Positions 15,748 through 16,011 of a stretch of DNA of 16,011 nucleotides are shown here, piece by piece. Origin of the DNA: an uncultured Prevotella sp. (lineage in GTDB: Bacteria; Bacteroidota; Bacteroidia; Bacteroidales; Bacteroidaceae); assembly GCA_905234355.1 (NCBI GenBank), contig CAJOHP010000025.1, forward strand, positions 1-16,011, given 5' to 3'. The notes beneath the pieces are model-generated. The model saw only the letters and a list, made by a program, of their open reading frames with translations. It was not told the origin of the DNA and did no database searches. Made by a program: the position numbers and the translations under genes. Numbering within the stretch: position 1 is the stretch's first letter; each line of letters begins with the position of its first letter.

Positions 15748-16011
15748 TCAGTGGCTACGCTTGATGGTAAAGAATCCCAGTCTGTGGTTGCGGCCTTTGC
15801 GTCCCAAGGACCGGAGGGCAAAGACACCCTCGGGCAGTCGGCTGACGTCTATCACGTCGCCGCTGTAGGCAAAGGTGCCCAGTGTCTGCCCGGCAAGTGT
15901 CTCCACCATGATAAAGTCGGCATCGAGCGTGTTGTTCTTCTTGGGCAGACGCAGCCAGTGGCCGTCAGAGCGTGTCACGTCGTCGGTATGCCAATAGCTG
16001 TCGGCCGAGGT
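15748..16011 (-). CDS. C-terminal end of a probable type IX-secreted protein (5' part outside window)
   Basis: The frame is open from the right window edge to the TGA at 15748-15750, giving 87 visible residues; the start lies outside. The last roughly 50 residues run as beta-strand-rich sequence with IDVSRLPEGVF and then GFFTIKR near the end. This is the pattern of type IX secretion (Por) C-terminal sorting domains, in which a (I)DVS-LP-GVY turn is followed by a short Lys/Arg-rich last strand. The parent protein is therefore probably exported and anchored at the surface or released. Its main function cannot be told from this end. It lies 36 bp upstream of the DPP IV gene on the same strand. 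Confidence 0.72.
   Translation of the reverse strand, partial: TSADSYWHTDDVTRSDGHWLRLPKKNNTLDADFIMVETLAGQTLGTFAYSGDVIDVSRLPEGVFALRSLGRKGRNHRLGFFTIKRSH

Overview
The window looks like a chromosomal segment of a moderately GC-rich Bacteroidales bacterium, most likely Prevotella or a close relative (Prevotellaceae). Four things point there. All three promoters I can assign fit the Bacteroidota pattern TTTG-N19-21-TAnnTTTG. The trp operon has the order trpB-E-G-D-C-F-A that I recall as usual in Bacteroidales. Two flanking proteins end in type IX secretion (Por) sorting-domain-like tails. The other flanking genes are secreted glycosidases and a DPP IV-type peptidase. The species assignment is inference.

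Layout. Positions 1-1901 (+) hold the 3' part of a large secreted modular protein: the end of a probable glycoside hydrolase domain, a ricin-type beta-trefoil, FN3, LamG and a C-terminal sorting tail. Its 3' end overlaps by 14 bp the 3' end of a convergent GH2 beta-galactosidase-like gene (1888-4128, -), and a perfect 12-bp inverted repeat (1922-1961) lies at the junction. The region 4129-4492 carries divergent promoters for the GH2 gene and the trp operon. It also holds a complete trp attenuation leader: an 18-codon peptide gene with three consecutive Trp codons, a 1:2 hairpin, an antiterminator and a Rho-independent terminator.

Positions 4493-10962 (+) hold a complete, tightly packed tryptophan operon: trpB, trpE, trpG, trpD, trpC, trpF, trpA. 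Together these convert chorismate to tryptophan. The genes overlap or lie within 42 bp of each other, so one leader-controlled transcript is expected. The key catalytic motifs I looked for are present in all seven. TrpE keeps the Trp-feedback motif, so control acts on both transcription (attenuation) and enzyme activity.

Downstream and convergent are three minus-strand genes: a secreted GH105/GH88-like unsaturated glycuronyl hydrolase fused to a DUF4861-like domain (11001-13307), a secreted DPP IV-type peptidase (13492-15711), and the C-terminal end of a protein with a type IX sorting tail (15748 to the window edge). The hairpin terminator after the peptidase gene carries the -33 box of the glycuronyl hydrolase promoter in its loop. 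I see no tRNA, rRNA, CRISPR, insertion sequence or phage feature. The most interesting element is the trp leader/attenuator.
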